NCBI GenBank assembly: GCA_965249765.1
Contig: CBDFMR010000004.1
Location: forward strand, 310,001 to 374,000
Direction of reading: 5' to 3'
DNA length: 64,000 nt
Origin: CBDFMR01 sp965249765
Lineage (GTDB): Bacteria; Bacteroidota; Bacteroidia; Chitinophagales; Saprospiraceae
Positions 57,634-64,000 of the stretch are shown one piece after another (within the stretch, counting starts at the first letter, position 1; each line of letters begins with the position of its first letter). Below the pieces are notes generated by a model that worked only from the letters and a program-made list of their open reading frames with translations, did not search any database and was not told the DNA's origin. The translations under genes and the position numbers were made by a program.

Positions 57634-58164
57634 CTATAACATCATAATATTTTTTAAGTATTGGGTTGCTTTATCAAGTTTCTCTAATTCTTTTATCAGT
57701 AATTCATCATCACGCATATCTTTAACTAGTTTTAGTCCGTATCCCGTAATCACATAAGAATCCTCACATTTGACTGCATACACTCGAACCCATGGAGCTG
57801 TGTCTTCGTATCCTTTCGCTTTGACATCAGTATGAAATCTTGGATGTTGAAATGCTTCAACAGAATGTAACGGTTCAAAAATTTCATTTAATATGAAGAT
57901 TGGTGAATCAGAGCTTTCTAACTCTAAAATTTCAGATAATAGAGTATTTGCCTCTTTCTGTGTTCGTATTGCAGCTTCATATGGAATAATCGTTTGATAT
58001 TTAAAATATTTTAACTTGTCCTTGTGTTTTGTAAAGTATTCAAGCAGAAATTCGGAGTCATTATAGTCGTTAGCCATGGAGTCAAATTCATTGAACTCTT
58101 TTGCATCCCACTTAATGGCATATAAGCAATCTGATATTATAGTGTCTAACTCCAAATTATGCAC
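57634..58164 (-). CDS. Putative toxin of the TAC module, unknown family
   Basis: 176 aa, soluble, no signal. The C-terminal half has a recognisable block (PWVRVYAVKCEDSYVITGYG, LKLVKDMRDDELLIKELEKL) that I associate with small proteins next to XRE genes, but I know no activity. It takes the first position, where HigB sits in the M. tuberculosis TAC operon. It shows no RelE/HigB-type Arg/Lys pattern. Its toxin role is inference from gene order. Confidence 0.45.
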   Translation of the reverse strand: MHNLELDTIISDCLYAIKWDAKEFNEFDSMANDYNDSEFLLEYFTKHKDKLKYFKYQTIIPYEAAIRTQKEANTLLSEILELESSDSPIFILNEIFEPLHSVEAFQHPRFHTDVKAKGYEDTAPWVRVYAVKCEDSYVITGYGLKLVKDMRDDELLIKELEKLDKATQYLKNIMML

Positions 58165-58282
58165 AAAAGTAAACTTATATGTTTATAATAAAAGTATTTT
58201 AACATAAATAGTGCCGAATTTGTTGTGGAAGCTCTTTTTTTACTTGTCTCAAAATTAGTTTTTCAAGTTTTTGACCTCATCT

Positions 58283-58380
58283 TGCGGCTAACGTGTGGCT
58301 ACTCACCGTACCTGGCGGCGGGTTTGATTCGTGTAATTGGCAGACTGCCAGGTATGGATGTGTAGCCTTTGTTAAGTCCG
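58283..58380 (-). other. attC-like site 6 (best preserved)
   Basis: Left box TGCGGCTAAC (58283-58292), right box GTTAAGTCCG (58371-58380). Arms GTGGCTAC/TGTAGCC and TACCTGGC/GCCAGGTA pair, with a loop of about 30 nt between them. Size (98 nt), box spacing and inner mismatches agree with integron attC sites. Confidence 0.75.
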
Positions 58381-58649
58381 GTGTTTTCTTTAACTTCTTA
58401 AGCTGGCTTTAAAGATACAAAAACCAAACGAAAGCGCCGCGGTCGCAGAGGGGAGTGGAAGGAGTTTAGCGTGCCCCCAGCGAAGAAGCCCTCTTTTTTT
58501 TGTCTGGGCTTAGGAGGGTATGGAAAAAAGAGGAAAACGCAAAGATCTAAAGACAATGACTACAACGAGCGACCTCCGGGAGCGACCTAAGCCAAACAAT
58601 AGCACTGACTATAAAGGGGCAACATGGCGGGTAGGAGAAGCAAAGTCAT
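58381..58649. other. Cassette unit without a convincing ORF
   Basis: Bounded by GTTAAGTCCG (58371) and CGGACTTAAC (58650-58659). GC-richer than its neighbours. Contains GGGCTTCTTCGCTGGGGGC-type structure on the minus strand with a nearby T-run, but no frame over about 20 codons on the cassette strand. It could carry a promoter or a small RNA. Confidence 0.5.
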
Positions 58650-58712
58650 CGGACTTAACGTATAATGATAAGAGGAGGAGTGACGAAGGAGCTCTTCCTT
58701 CTTATCTATTGT
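58650..58712 (-). other. attC-like site 7, split by intron C
   Basis: Left box CGGACTTAAC (58650-58659); arms GATAAG/CTTATC and GAAGGA/TCCTTC fold it. It ends ...CTATTGT at 58712, and the exon resumes TCTACACCG at 59311. Joined, this reads ATTGTTCTAC, the same TTGTT context as the right ends of sites 1, 3 and 4. Confidence 0.65.
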
Positions 58713-59310
58713 GTGTGCCCAGCATGGGCAGCTATCGCAAGATAGCTATATATTCTAGAGGGTGAAAGTCCCTTGTGCGCCAGTTTGACAACTGGAAGCA
58801 TTAGTAAGCTGCAAGGGCGTAGGGGGTGACCCTTGGTCTGAAGGAAGCAGGACTACAAAGGTCGGACCTAACGAACAGGAACTAGATACAGAGGCTATTA
58901 TAGCTGGGTAAGCAAGCACAACTTTGTAAAGCCCAATGAATAACCAAAAGCTATTGTAGTAGATCTAGTAGGTGTCGACTGAAAGAATTTGCTCTTACCT
59001 GGGGAGATCTTAGAATGAGTTGATCATTATGAGAAGTCAGCCGAGGTCATAGTACCAAAAGTAACGAGTGAGGATTGCTAATACCATACCCTCGAAGGAC
59101 TCACAACTTGGGAAGGACTGAACGAAGATCCGTTTGGAAATTCGATATGGAGTACATAAGTATAGCCATTTCTTAAAGTACAAACTACTCTAGAGTGGTG
59201 TAAAGAGCACCCTAGATTATGGGACTTCGAACCGCCGTATACGAGAACCGTACGTACGGTGGTGTGAGAGGTGCACTGGCGATCATTCGGTCGTCAGCCA
59301 CCTACTCGAT
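58713..59310 (+). mobile_element. ORF-less group II intron C
   Basis: 598 nt, GTGTGCCCAGC at the start and CTACTCGAT at the end. Closely matches intron A over its length, with a domain V-like hairpin near 59233-59264 (CCGCCGT/ACGGTGG). It sits exactly at TTGT|T of attC-like site 7, the position reported for group IIC-attC introns. No maturase is encoded. Confidence 0.75.
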
Positions 59311-59324
59311 TCTACACCGTATTT

Positions 59325-60152
59325 TCATTTTTCACACGTGACACGAATCATTTCTTCAACTTCACCAACATAAATTTCATCAAATTGTCTTACGTATGAA
59401 TCTGAACTCTTAATTCCTTTTTTAACTTTTTCAAGAGCCAAATTTAAATTGTCACAGCCTGTTTCCCTTCCAAGTTTTAATTCTGCCAAGCCTTTGTAAT
59501 AAATTGACTCTGAACTACCGTCCCAATTTTCAATTGCACGATTGTAATATTCGATAGCTTCCAAATCCCTGTCGAGTAACTGTAAGGTTCTGCCTGTTTG
59601 AAATAGCATTTGATGAGTCACCCACGTTTCTCCATGTTCTTTGACTTCATAATCAATTGCAGCTTCAAATAATTCAAGGGCTTTACCATAATTTTCTTTT
59701 TGTTTATAGCATAATCCTTTTGCATATAAAATATTATCATCACCAACGTAATCTACAAAAGCGGTAGAGCTATCAAGCCGATTAAGATGAAAAAGTGCTT
59801 TGTCGTAATCTCTATAATAATACAATAGAGCCCAACCAAAATATCCATCTCCATTAAGAGGTTCTTGTTCAGTCGCTATACTTAAGTACCTTATTGCTTC
59901 ATCATAGTTTCCGTTCTTTGTATTTTGAATTGAATATGCATGGTATGTTTCAGCGTTTACATTCTTATTTAGATTTAGCGACTTCTCAATTATTTTATTA
60001 CCTTTTTCTTCATAACCGAACCATTGAAGTTGCGAACCGTAAAATCCTTTCAAGGTATGATACAGGTCTTGGTTTACGGAAAGAAAAATCACAACAAGTA
60101 ATATCACGATTGCAATTGGATAAACAACTAATCTTCTAATCCATTTCATCAT
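59325..60152 (-). CDS. Membrane-anchored TPR-repeat protein
   Basis: 275 aa. One N-terminal membrane helix (YPIAIVILLVVIFLSVNQ) and about five TPR units (NAETYHAYSIQNTKNGNYDE, YAKGLCYKQKENYGKALELF, FQTGRTLQLLDRDLEAIEYY). TPR domains mediate protein contacts; no partner is evident. It overlaps the lipoprotein gene upstream by ATGA (60149-60152). Confidence 0.75.
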   Translation of the reverse strand: MMKWIRRLVVYPIAIVILLVVIFLSVNQDLYHTLKGFYGSQLQWFGYEEKGNKIIEKSLNLNKNVNAETYHAYSIQNTKNGNYDEAIRYLSIATEQEPLNGDGYFGWALLYYYRDYDKALFHLNRLDSSTAFVDYVGDDNILYAKGLCYKQKENYGKALELFEAAIDYEVKEHGETWVTHQMLFQTGRTLQLLDRDLEAIEYYNRAIENWDGSSESIYYKGLAELKLGRETGCDNLNLALEKVKKGIKSSDSYVRQFDEIYVGEVEEMIRVTCEK

Positions 60153-60586
60153 TTCGGAAGAATTTCAGTTATTTCACCATTAATTATTCTTAATGACAAA
60201 AAACTATGACTATTCACAGGATTTCCATCATCGTCAGTTCCCGGAATCCAATCATTCAATCCCACAACTATAGTTTTTACTTGCGTTTCAATTGAGTCAT
60301 TTAGATTGCTTTTAATGTAATTCATATCATATTCTTCATATTCAAACTGCCCAGCTTCTCCCTTACAATTAACATTGAATCTAATTTTAGCTATTCCTGA
60401 TGCATTTTTTAGTACAGGAATATAATTATCTCTGAATTCCTTTTCAATTTGATATATTTCTCCAGAATATTTCAGCCCTGTATAATAATATGGCTTCACT
60501 ATTCCCAATCCGCATAGAGAAAAACTATTTTCATTACTCTTGCAGCCAATTAATAACAAGACAATTAGAGTTAGGCAATATTTCAT
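60149..60586 (-). CDS. Small lipoprotein with a TonB-C-like domain
   Basis: 145 aa. Signal peptide and lipobox (LTLIVLLLIGC, Cys15). The C-terminal part (ASGIAKIRFNVNCKGEAGQF, then WIPGTDDDGNPVNSHSFLSL) resembles the TonB C-terminal fold found in many Bacteroidota lipoproteins. Function unknown. It heads a two-gene unit with the TPR gene and ends next to the IS110 element. Confidence 0.65.
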   Translation of the reverse strand: MKYCLTLIVLLLIGCKSNENSFSLCGLGIVKPYYYTGLKYSGEIYQIEKEFRDNYIPVLKNASGIAKIRFNVNCKGEAGQFEYEEYDMNYIKSNLNDSIETQVKTIVVGLNDWIPGTDDDGNPVNSHSFLSLRIINGEITEILPK

Positions 60587-60604
60587 TTTCTTCTTTTATT
60601 CTGA

Positions 60605-62014
60605 CTAACGTTCTCTAACCCCTTGATTATCAATTCTCTTTTTCTCGTAAGCTAATTTGTATTTCGGTCTGCTGAAGATTCCCAAATCATTGGGGTCAAT
60701 ACCAAATTTACTAATTTTCTTTCTGAGCTGAGCTATAGCTCTTCGTTTTTCATCAAGGAATACATATTGATTTGTTGGATTGTATTGCTCCCTCTTGGTA
60801 ACCATATTCCAAAGGATGACTGCAAGTTTTCTGGCGGTTGCTGTGATAGCTGCTTGTCTACCTTTTCGAAAAGCTATCTTTTTGAAGAACTTACCTAGAT
60901 CCGAGTCTTTTAAATTGCCAACTGCATTTGCAGCATTTCTCAAAGCGATCTTAAGTCGATTACTTCCTTTAGGTATTCTATTGGACAGGATTCTTCCTCC
61001 ACTCATTTTGTTGTTGGGGGCCAACCTAAGCCATGAAGCAAACTTCTTGGCAGAAGAGAATTTCTTCAGCCCTTCTGGACCTATTTCGCTCATGAATGTG
61101 AGAACTGTACTGTGGCTTACTCCTGGTATTGCCATCAGGTCAACTCCATTAAAGTATTGATATGATATTATATTTAAATCAATACCTTTTAGGCCATTCT
61201 TATTTTGTTTCTTATATGGTTTTTTGGTAGGAAGATCGTCGACTACTCCTTGCTTCTGATTAATAAAATTCTGCAAGAAATCTGCAATTTCAAAATCACA
61301 TTCTTTTATCATAGATTGATAGAATCTGTATCGCTTGAACTCTTGCTTCAGCCCAAAGAGGTAATCTTTTCTTTCATTTGACACTAAGGCCTTGGCAATC
61401 TCCTCTTCTGATTTTTTGCAATTGTAATGTCTGTGAGTTGCTAGAGATTTTGGATCTAAATCACCATTACAAATTGCTTCTATTATTTTGATTCCTGTAA
61501 GACCAGTCACATCTCTGACGACCACATCTAGTCTGAAATTTAGCCACTTGAGAAACTTCTGCATTTTATGTGATGTGTCGGCTTTTTGAGCGATCATCTT
61601 GGCTCTATGTCTACATAAAGTTCTCAGCTTCTCAGTGGTTTCATCTGGCAAAAAACTTGCTGGAAGTAAACCCAGAGTATGCATCTTTTGTATCCATTGA
61701 CAATCTAGTACATCTGTCTTTTTCCGATTGATATTCTTTGTAAACTTACCATTGGTAAGTATGACCTCAAGACCTGAATTCATCAGCTCTACAAAGAGGT
61801 TCTGCCAGTAGGTTCCAGTGGACTCCATAGCTACACTTGTGATATCTTTTGAGTGCAACCATTTTGATAGTGCTTTTAGATCTTCGGCATACACTCCGAA
61901 TTCTCTTACATCTTTGTTTGCTTGACCTAATGCCACAAAGTGACTTCGGCTTCCTACATCTATCCCCGCACAATTAGGATTGATGATTTGCATCGAGATT
62001 GCCTTCTTTTCCAT
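60605..62014 (-). CDS. IS110-family transposase
   Basis: 469 aa. The RuvC-like DEDD site is seen in CAGIDVGS (Asp19), AMESTGTYWQ and KKTDVLDCQW, and the Tnp20 domain in LMAIPGVSHSTVLTFMSEIG and LRLAPNNKMSGGRI, with the conserved Ser after the Gly pair region. Frame intact. IS110 enzymes use a bridge RNA from a non-coding end to choose target and donor; the likely region is upstream (62015-62127). Confidence 0.9.
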   Translation of the reverse strand: MEKKAISMQIINPNCAGIDVGSRSHFVALGQANKDVREFGVYAEDLKALSKWLHSKDITSVAMESTGTYWQNLFVELMNSGLEVILTNGKFTKNINRKKTDVLDCQWIQKMHTLGLLPASFLPDETTEKLRTLCRHRAKMIAQKADTSHKMQKFLKWLNFRLDVVVRDVTGLTGIKIIEAICNGDLDPKSLATHRHYNCKKSEEEIAKALVSNERKDYLFGLKQEFKRYRFYQSMIKECDFEIADFLQNFINQKQGVVDDLPTKKPYKKQNKNGLKGIDLNIISYQYFNGVDLMAIPGVSHSTVLTFMSEIGPEGLKKFSSAKKFASWLRLAPNNKMSGGRILSNRIPKGSNRLKIALRNAANAVGNLKDSDLGKFFKKIAFRKGRQAAITATARKLAVILWNMVTKREQYNPTNQYVFLDEKRRAIAQLRKKISKFGIDPNDLGIFSRPKYKLAYEKKRIDNQGVRER

Positions 62015-62127
62015 TTTATAGATTTAGATTATAAAATAGACTCTAACAAGAAGTATCTTTATTATTGAAAATTATTCTGATCGGGGTTCACGCCAAAGCG
62101 TGACCACCATTGAAATTTATCAACTGT
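62015..62127 (-). ncRNA. Candidate bridge-RNA region of the IS110 element
   Basis: Non-coding DNA upstream of the transposase. It holds a hairpin, CACGC/GCGTG with outer GGT/ACC and loop CAAA (about 62094-62113). In characterised IS110 members the bridge RNA comes from the left non-coding end, on the transposase strand. Boundaries of the element are not determined here. Confidence 0.3.
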
Positions 62128-62283
62128 CCCTAATGTCTATTCTCCCTAAGCTGACCCCCTGATTCTCTATTAGATTGACCCCCTAGTTCTCCCAAGCTGA
62201 TCCCCCCCGGCATTGTACGGGTTGAGCAGGTGATTCGGTGGATTTGGAAATAGGATGATTACTTGTTAAAAAATAGACAAGTA

Positions 62284-63834
62284 ATGGCCTACAAACCTAC
62301 ACGAATGGAGAAAATTAGACAGATCATGAAGTTTTATAATCAAGGAGTCCCTTTGAAGAAGATTAGTCGACTTGTGGGGGTGTCACGTAATACTGTTCGG
62401 GGCTACGTTCGCAAGATCATAGCGGCTCAAATAGATTTAGATACTGAAGAAGAAGCCTTGATAAAACAAGTGGCTTATGGATCCAGTCGATCCGAAGATA
62501 ATCATCGTGAAGTGGAATTTGCTGCACGACTACCAAAATTGGTTGATGAGCTTAGTCGAGTTGGAGTGACCTTACATTTACTTTGGGAAGAATATAAGCT
62601 GGAGTCTGCGGATGGTTTTTGCTACAGCCGATTTTGCAAAAAAGTAAAATCTTACAAGGCCCGTCAAGATGTAACCCTTCGTCTGGAGCATAAAGCGGCA
62701 GATGTTTTAAGTGTTGATTATGCAGGCAAAAAAACAAGTTGGGTTGACAAGAAGACAGGGGAAATAATCTATTCAGAAGTACTGGTGTGTACGATGCCAT
62801 ATTCTGGTTATATGTTTGCCGTGGCTGTGGCCAGTCAGCGTCAAGAGGATTTTATCCAGGGCATTAATCAAGCCTTGCTCTTTATTGGCGGTGTACCTAA
62901 AGTACTTTTGAGTGATAATCTAAAGAGCTTTGTTACCCGAGCAGATCGATATGAGCCCAAATTTTCGGAACTGTGTATTCAGCTTTCCTCTCACTATGGC
63001 ATAGAATTAAATGCCACACGTGCTGGTCGTCCAAAAGATAAAGCACACGTCGAACGTCATGTAAATATTCTATATAATCAAGTATATGGGCCGTTGCGTA
63101 ATGATATTTTCCATAGTATAGAACAAATTAATCTAGCCTTTATTGATCGGCTAGAAACAATTAATAAAAAACCATATCAAGGAAAGTCGTTTAGTAGACA
63201 TGACTTATTTGTTCGCGACGAAAAGCCACATTTGAAGAAACTTCCGAGCGAATTATTTGAAATAAAGAAGTCTACTCGTGGTAAAGTGCAGCGAAATTAT
63301 CATGTGATCTTAGGCGAAGACAAGCATCAATACAGCGTGCCGTATATCCATGTAGGTCAGACAACAGACATCGTCTATACAAGCAAAACTGTCGAAGTAT
63401 ATCTAGGAACCGAGCGTATTGCCGTGCACAAGCGGGATAGGCGAAAGCATGCCTACTCAACCTTATCGATCCATATGCCAGAAAAGCATATCAAATATTG
63501 GGAGCAAAAAGGATGGGATGCAACGTATTTTAAGTCTCAGGCACAGCGCATCGGAGAAAACACAGTATGGGCAATTACGGCCATTCTTCAGAGCAAAGTA
63601 TTTATAGAGCAAACATACAATGCTTGCTTAGGCGTATTGCGGTTAGCGAAGACATACACTCCTGAGCGATTAGAAAATGCTTGCAGGAAGGCCAAAACAA
63701 CCCATCGGGTTAGTTATGGAATACTGAAAAATATACTCAAAAACAATATGGACAAAATTCCCGACAAGAATCCTACCGATTTATTTAGCATCCCACGTCA
63801 CGACAATATTCGGGGTGCCAGTAATTATTCTTAA
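62284..63834 (+). CDS. istA: IS21-family transposase IstA
   Basis: 516 aa. N-terminal HTH (QGVPLKKISRLVGVSRNTVR), then DDE core: Asp in DVLSVDYAGKKTSW, Asp in VLLSDNLKSFVTR, Glu in KDKAHVERHVNILYNQVYG. Intact and probably active. ATG 62284 is preferred; a TTG at 62263 extends the frame by 7 residues. istB starts 23 nt downstream. Confidence 0.92.
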   Translation: MAYKPTRMEKIRQIMKFYNQGVPLKKISRLVGVSRNTVRGYVRKIIAAQIDLDTEEEALIKQVAYGSSRSEDNHREVEFAARLPKLVDELSRVGVTLHLLWEEYKLESADGFCYSRFCKKVKSYKARQDVTLRLEHKAADVLSVDYAGKKTSWVDKKTGEIIYSEVLVCTMPYSGYMFAVAVASQRQEDFIQGINQALLFIGGVPKVLLSDNLKSFVTRADRYEPKFSELCIQLSSHYGIELNATRAGRPKDKAHVERHVNILYNQVYGPLRNDIFHSIEQINLAFIDRLETINKKPYQGKSFSRHDLFVRDEKPHLKKLPSELFEIKKSTRGKVQRNYHVILGEDKHQYSVPYIHVGQTTDIVYTSKTVEVYLGTERIAVHKRDRRKHAYSTLSIHMPEKHIKYWEQKGWDATYFKSQAQRIGENTVWAITAILQSKVFIEQTYNACLGVLRLAKTYTPERLENACRKAKTTHRVSYGILKNILKNNMDKIPDKNPTDLFSIPRHDNIRGASNYS

Positions 63835-63857
63835 ACCAAATCTAAATAATTAAACAA

Positions 63858-64000
63858 ATGAATGTACAAGCAACCTTGCAGTGTATGCAAAAAATGAAAC
63901 TCGATGGGATGGCATCATCTTATGAAGCTATCATCGACCTACCTGCTGACAAGCAACCCGACACCAATGACTGTATTGCAACCCTAATAGATGCAGAACT
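63858..64000 (+). CDS. istB: IS21 helper ATPase IstB (partial)
   Basis: 47 codons from ATG 63858 to the window edge: MNVQATLQCMQKMKLDGMAS and so on. This matches the N-terminal helical part of IstB, an AAA+ protein that assists IstA. The Walker motifs lie beyond the window. Confidence 0.85.
   Translation, partial: MNVQATLQCMQKMKLDGMASSYEAIIDLPADKQPDTNDCIATLIDAE

Larger units (their letters stand above)
62128..64000 (+). mobile_element. IS21-family element (left end, istA, start of istB); runs off the window
   Basis: Left-end region 62128-62210 has three related repeats: GCTGACCCCCTGATTCTC, ATTGACCCCCTAGTTCTC and GCTGATCCCCCC, typical multiple transposase-binding sites of IS21. istA and istB follow in the standard order. 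The exact terminal base is uncertain. Confidence 0.75.

Noticed and set aside
58520..58765. 81 aa plus-strand frame in the ORF-less cassette
   Set aside because: It crosses the attC-like site and the intron 5' end, runs opposite to all payload genes and has low-complexity composition.

Overview
The window is a chromosomal segment of a member of the Bacteroidota, most likely a Saprospiraceae/Lewinella-like marine bacterium. This rests on a dcw cluster in Bacteroidota order, Bacteroidota-type TAnnTTTG promoter elements, and a giant extracellular protein with SdrD_B, DUF11, HYR and dockerin-like modules ending in a type IX secretion (T9SS) sorting domain. Taxonomy is inference from gene content, not from a search.

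Layout. 1-4.9 kb (minus): a NitT/TauT-type ABC transporter operon whose substrate-binding protein is fused to an OmpA domain, with two coiled-coil proteins. 5-6.4 kb: YbgC-type thioesterase and YihY membrane protein. 6.5-7.2 kb: gene remnants (GT2, AraC, probable transposase). 7.6-23.0 kb: mraZ-rsmH-ftsL-ftsI-murE-mraY-murD-ftsW-murG-murC-ftsQ-ftsA-ftsZ, making meso-DAP peptidoglycan precursors and the divisome; a MraZ operator precedes mraZ and a long inverted repeat lies between ftsQ and ftsA. 23-31.2 kb: decayed IS630, two tRNA-Arg genes, M32 carboxypeptidase, DUF423, ung, a frameshifted pfkA, a GT39-like protein and a PadR-controlled membrane protein (frameshifted). 31.5-41.5 kb: the giant T9SS protein, split by an apparent one-base deletion. 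41.6-47.6 kb: GGT-like enzyme, NhaD antiporter, DusB and CCA-adding enzyme.

47.6-64 kb is accessory. A decayed IS200-type TnpA sits among REP-like palindromes, next to a truncated IS1182 transposase and a 249-bp fragment of a group II intron. From about 49.43 to 60.6 kb I read a cassette array without an integrase (CALIN-like). Single genes or small operons, all on the minus strand, are separated by folded 70-200 nt sites that start with a (Y)AAC box and end with a GTT box. For four consecutive units the terminal 9-10 nt box is cassette-specific and self-complementary between the two ends of that unit, as integron recombination predicts. Payloads are parDE, a lipoprotein, a GAF-cyclase, an NTF2-like lipoprotein, a toxin-antitoxin-SecB-like (TAC) module, an ORF-less unit, and a TPR/lipoprotein pair. 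The sites are themselves targets: an IS91-type element (transposase plus tyrosine recombinase) splits one, and ORF-less group II introns sit inside two others, one exactly at TTGT|T. The window closes with IS110 and the start of an IS21 element (istA, partial istB).

At least three single-base indels (pfkA, the PadR-linked membrane gene, the giant T9SS gene) fall within 14 kb, so assembly error must be separated from real decay. All domain assignments are by eye from motifs; no database search was possible.
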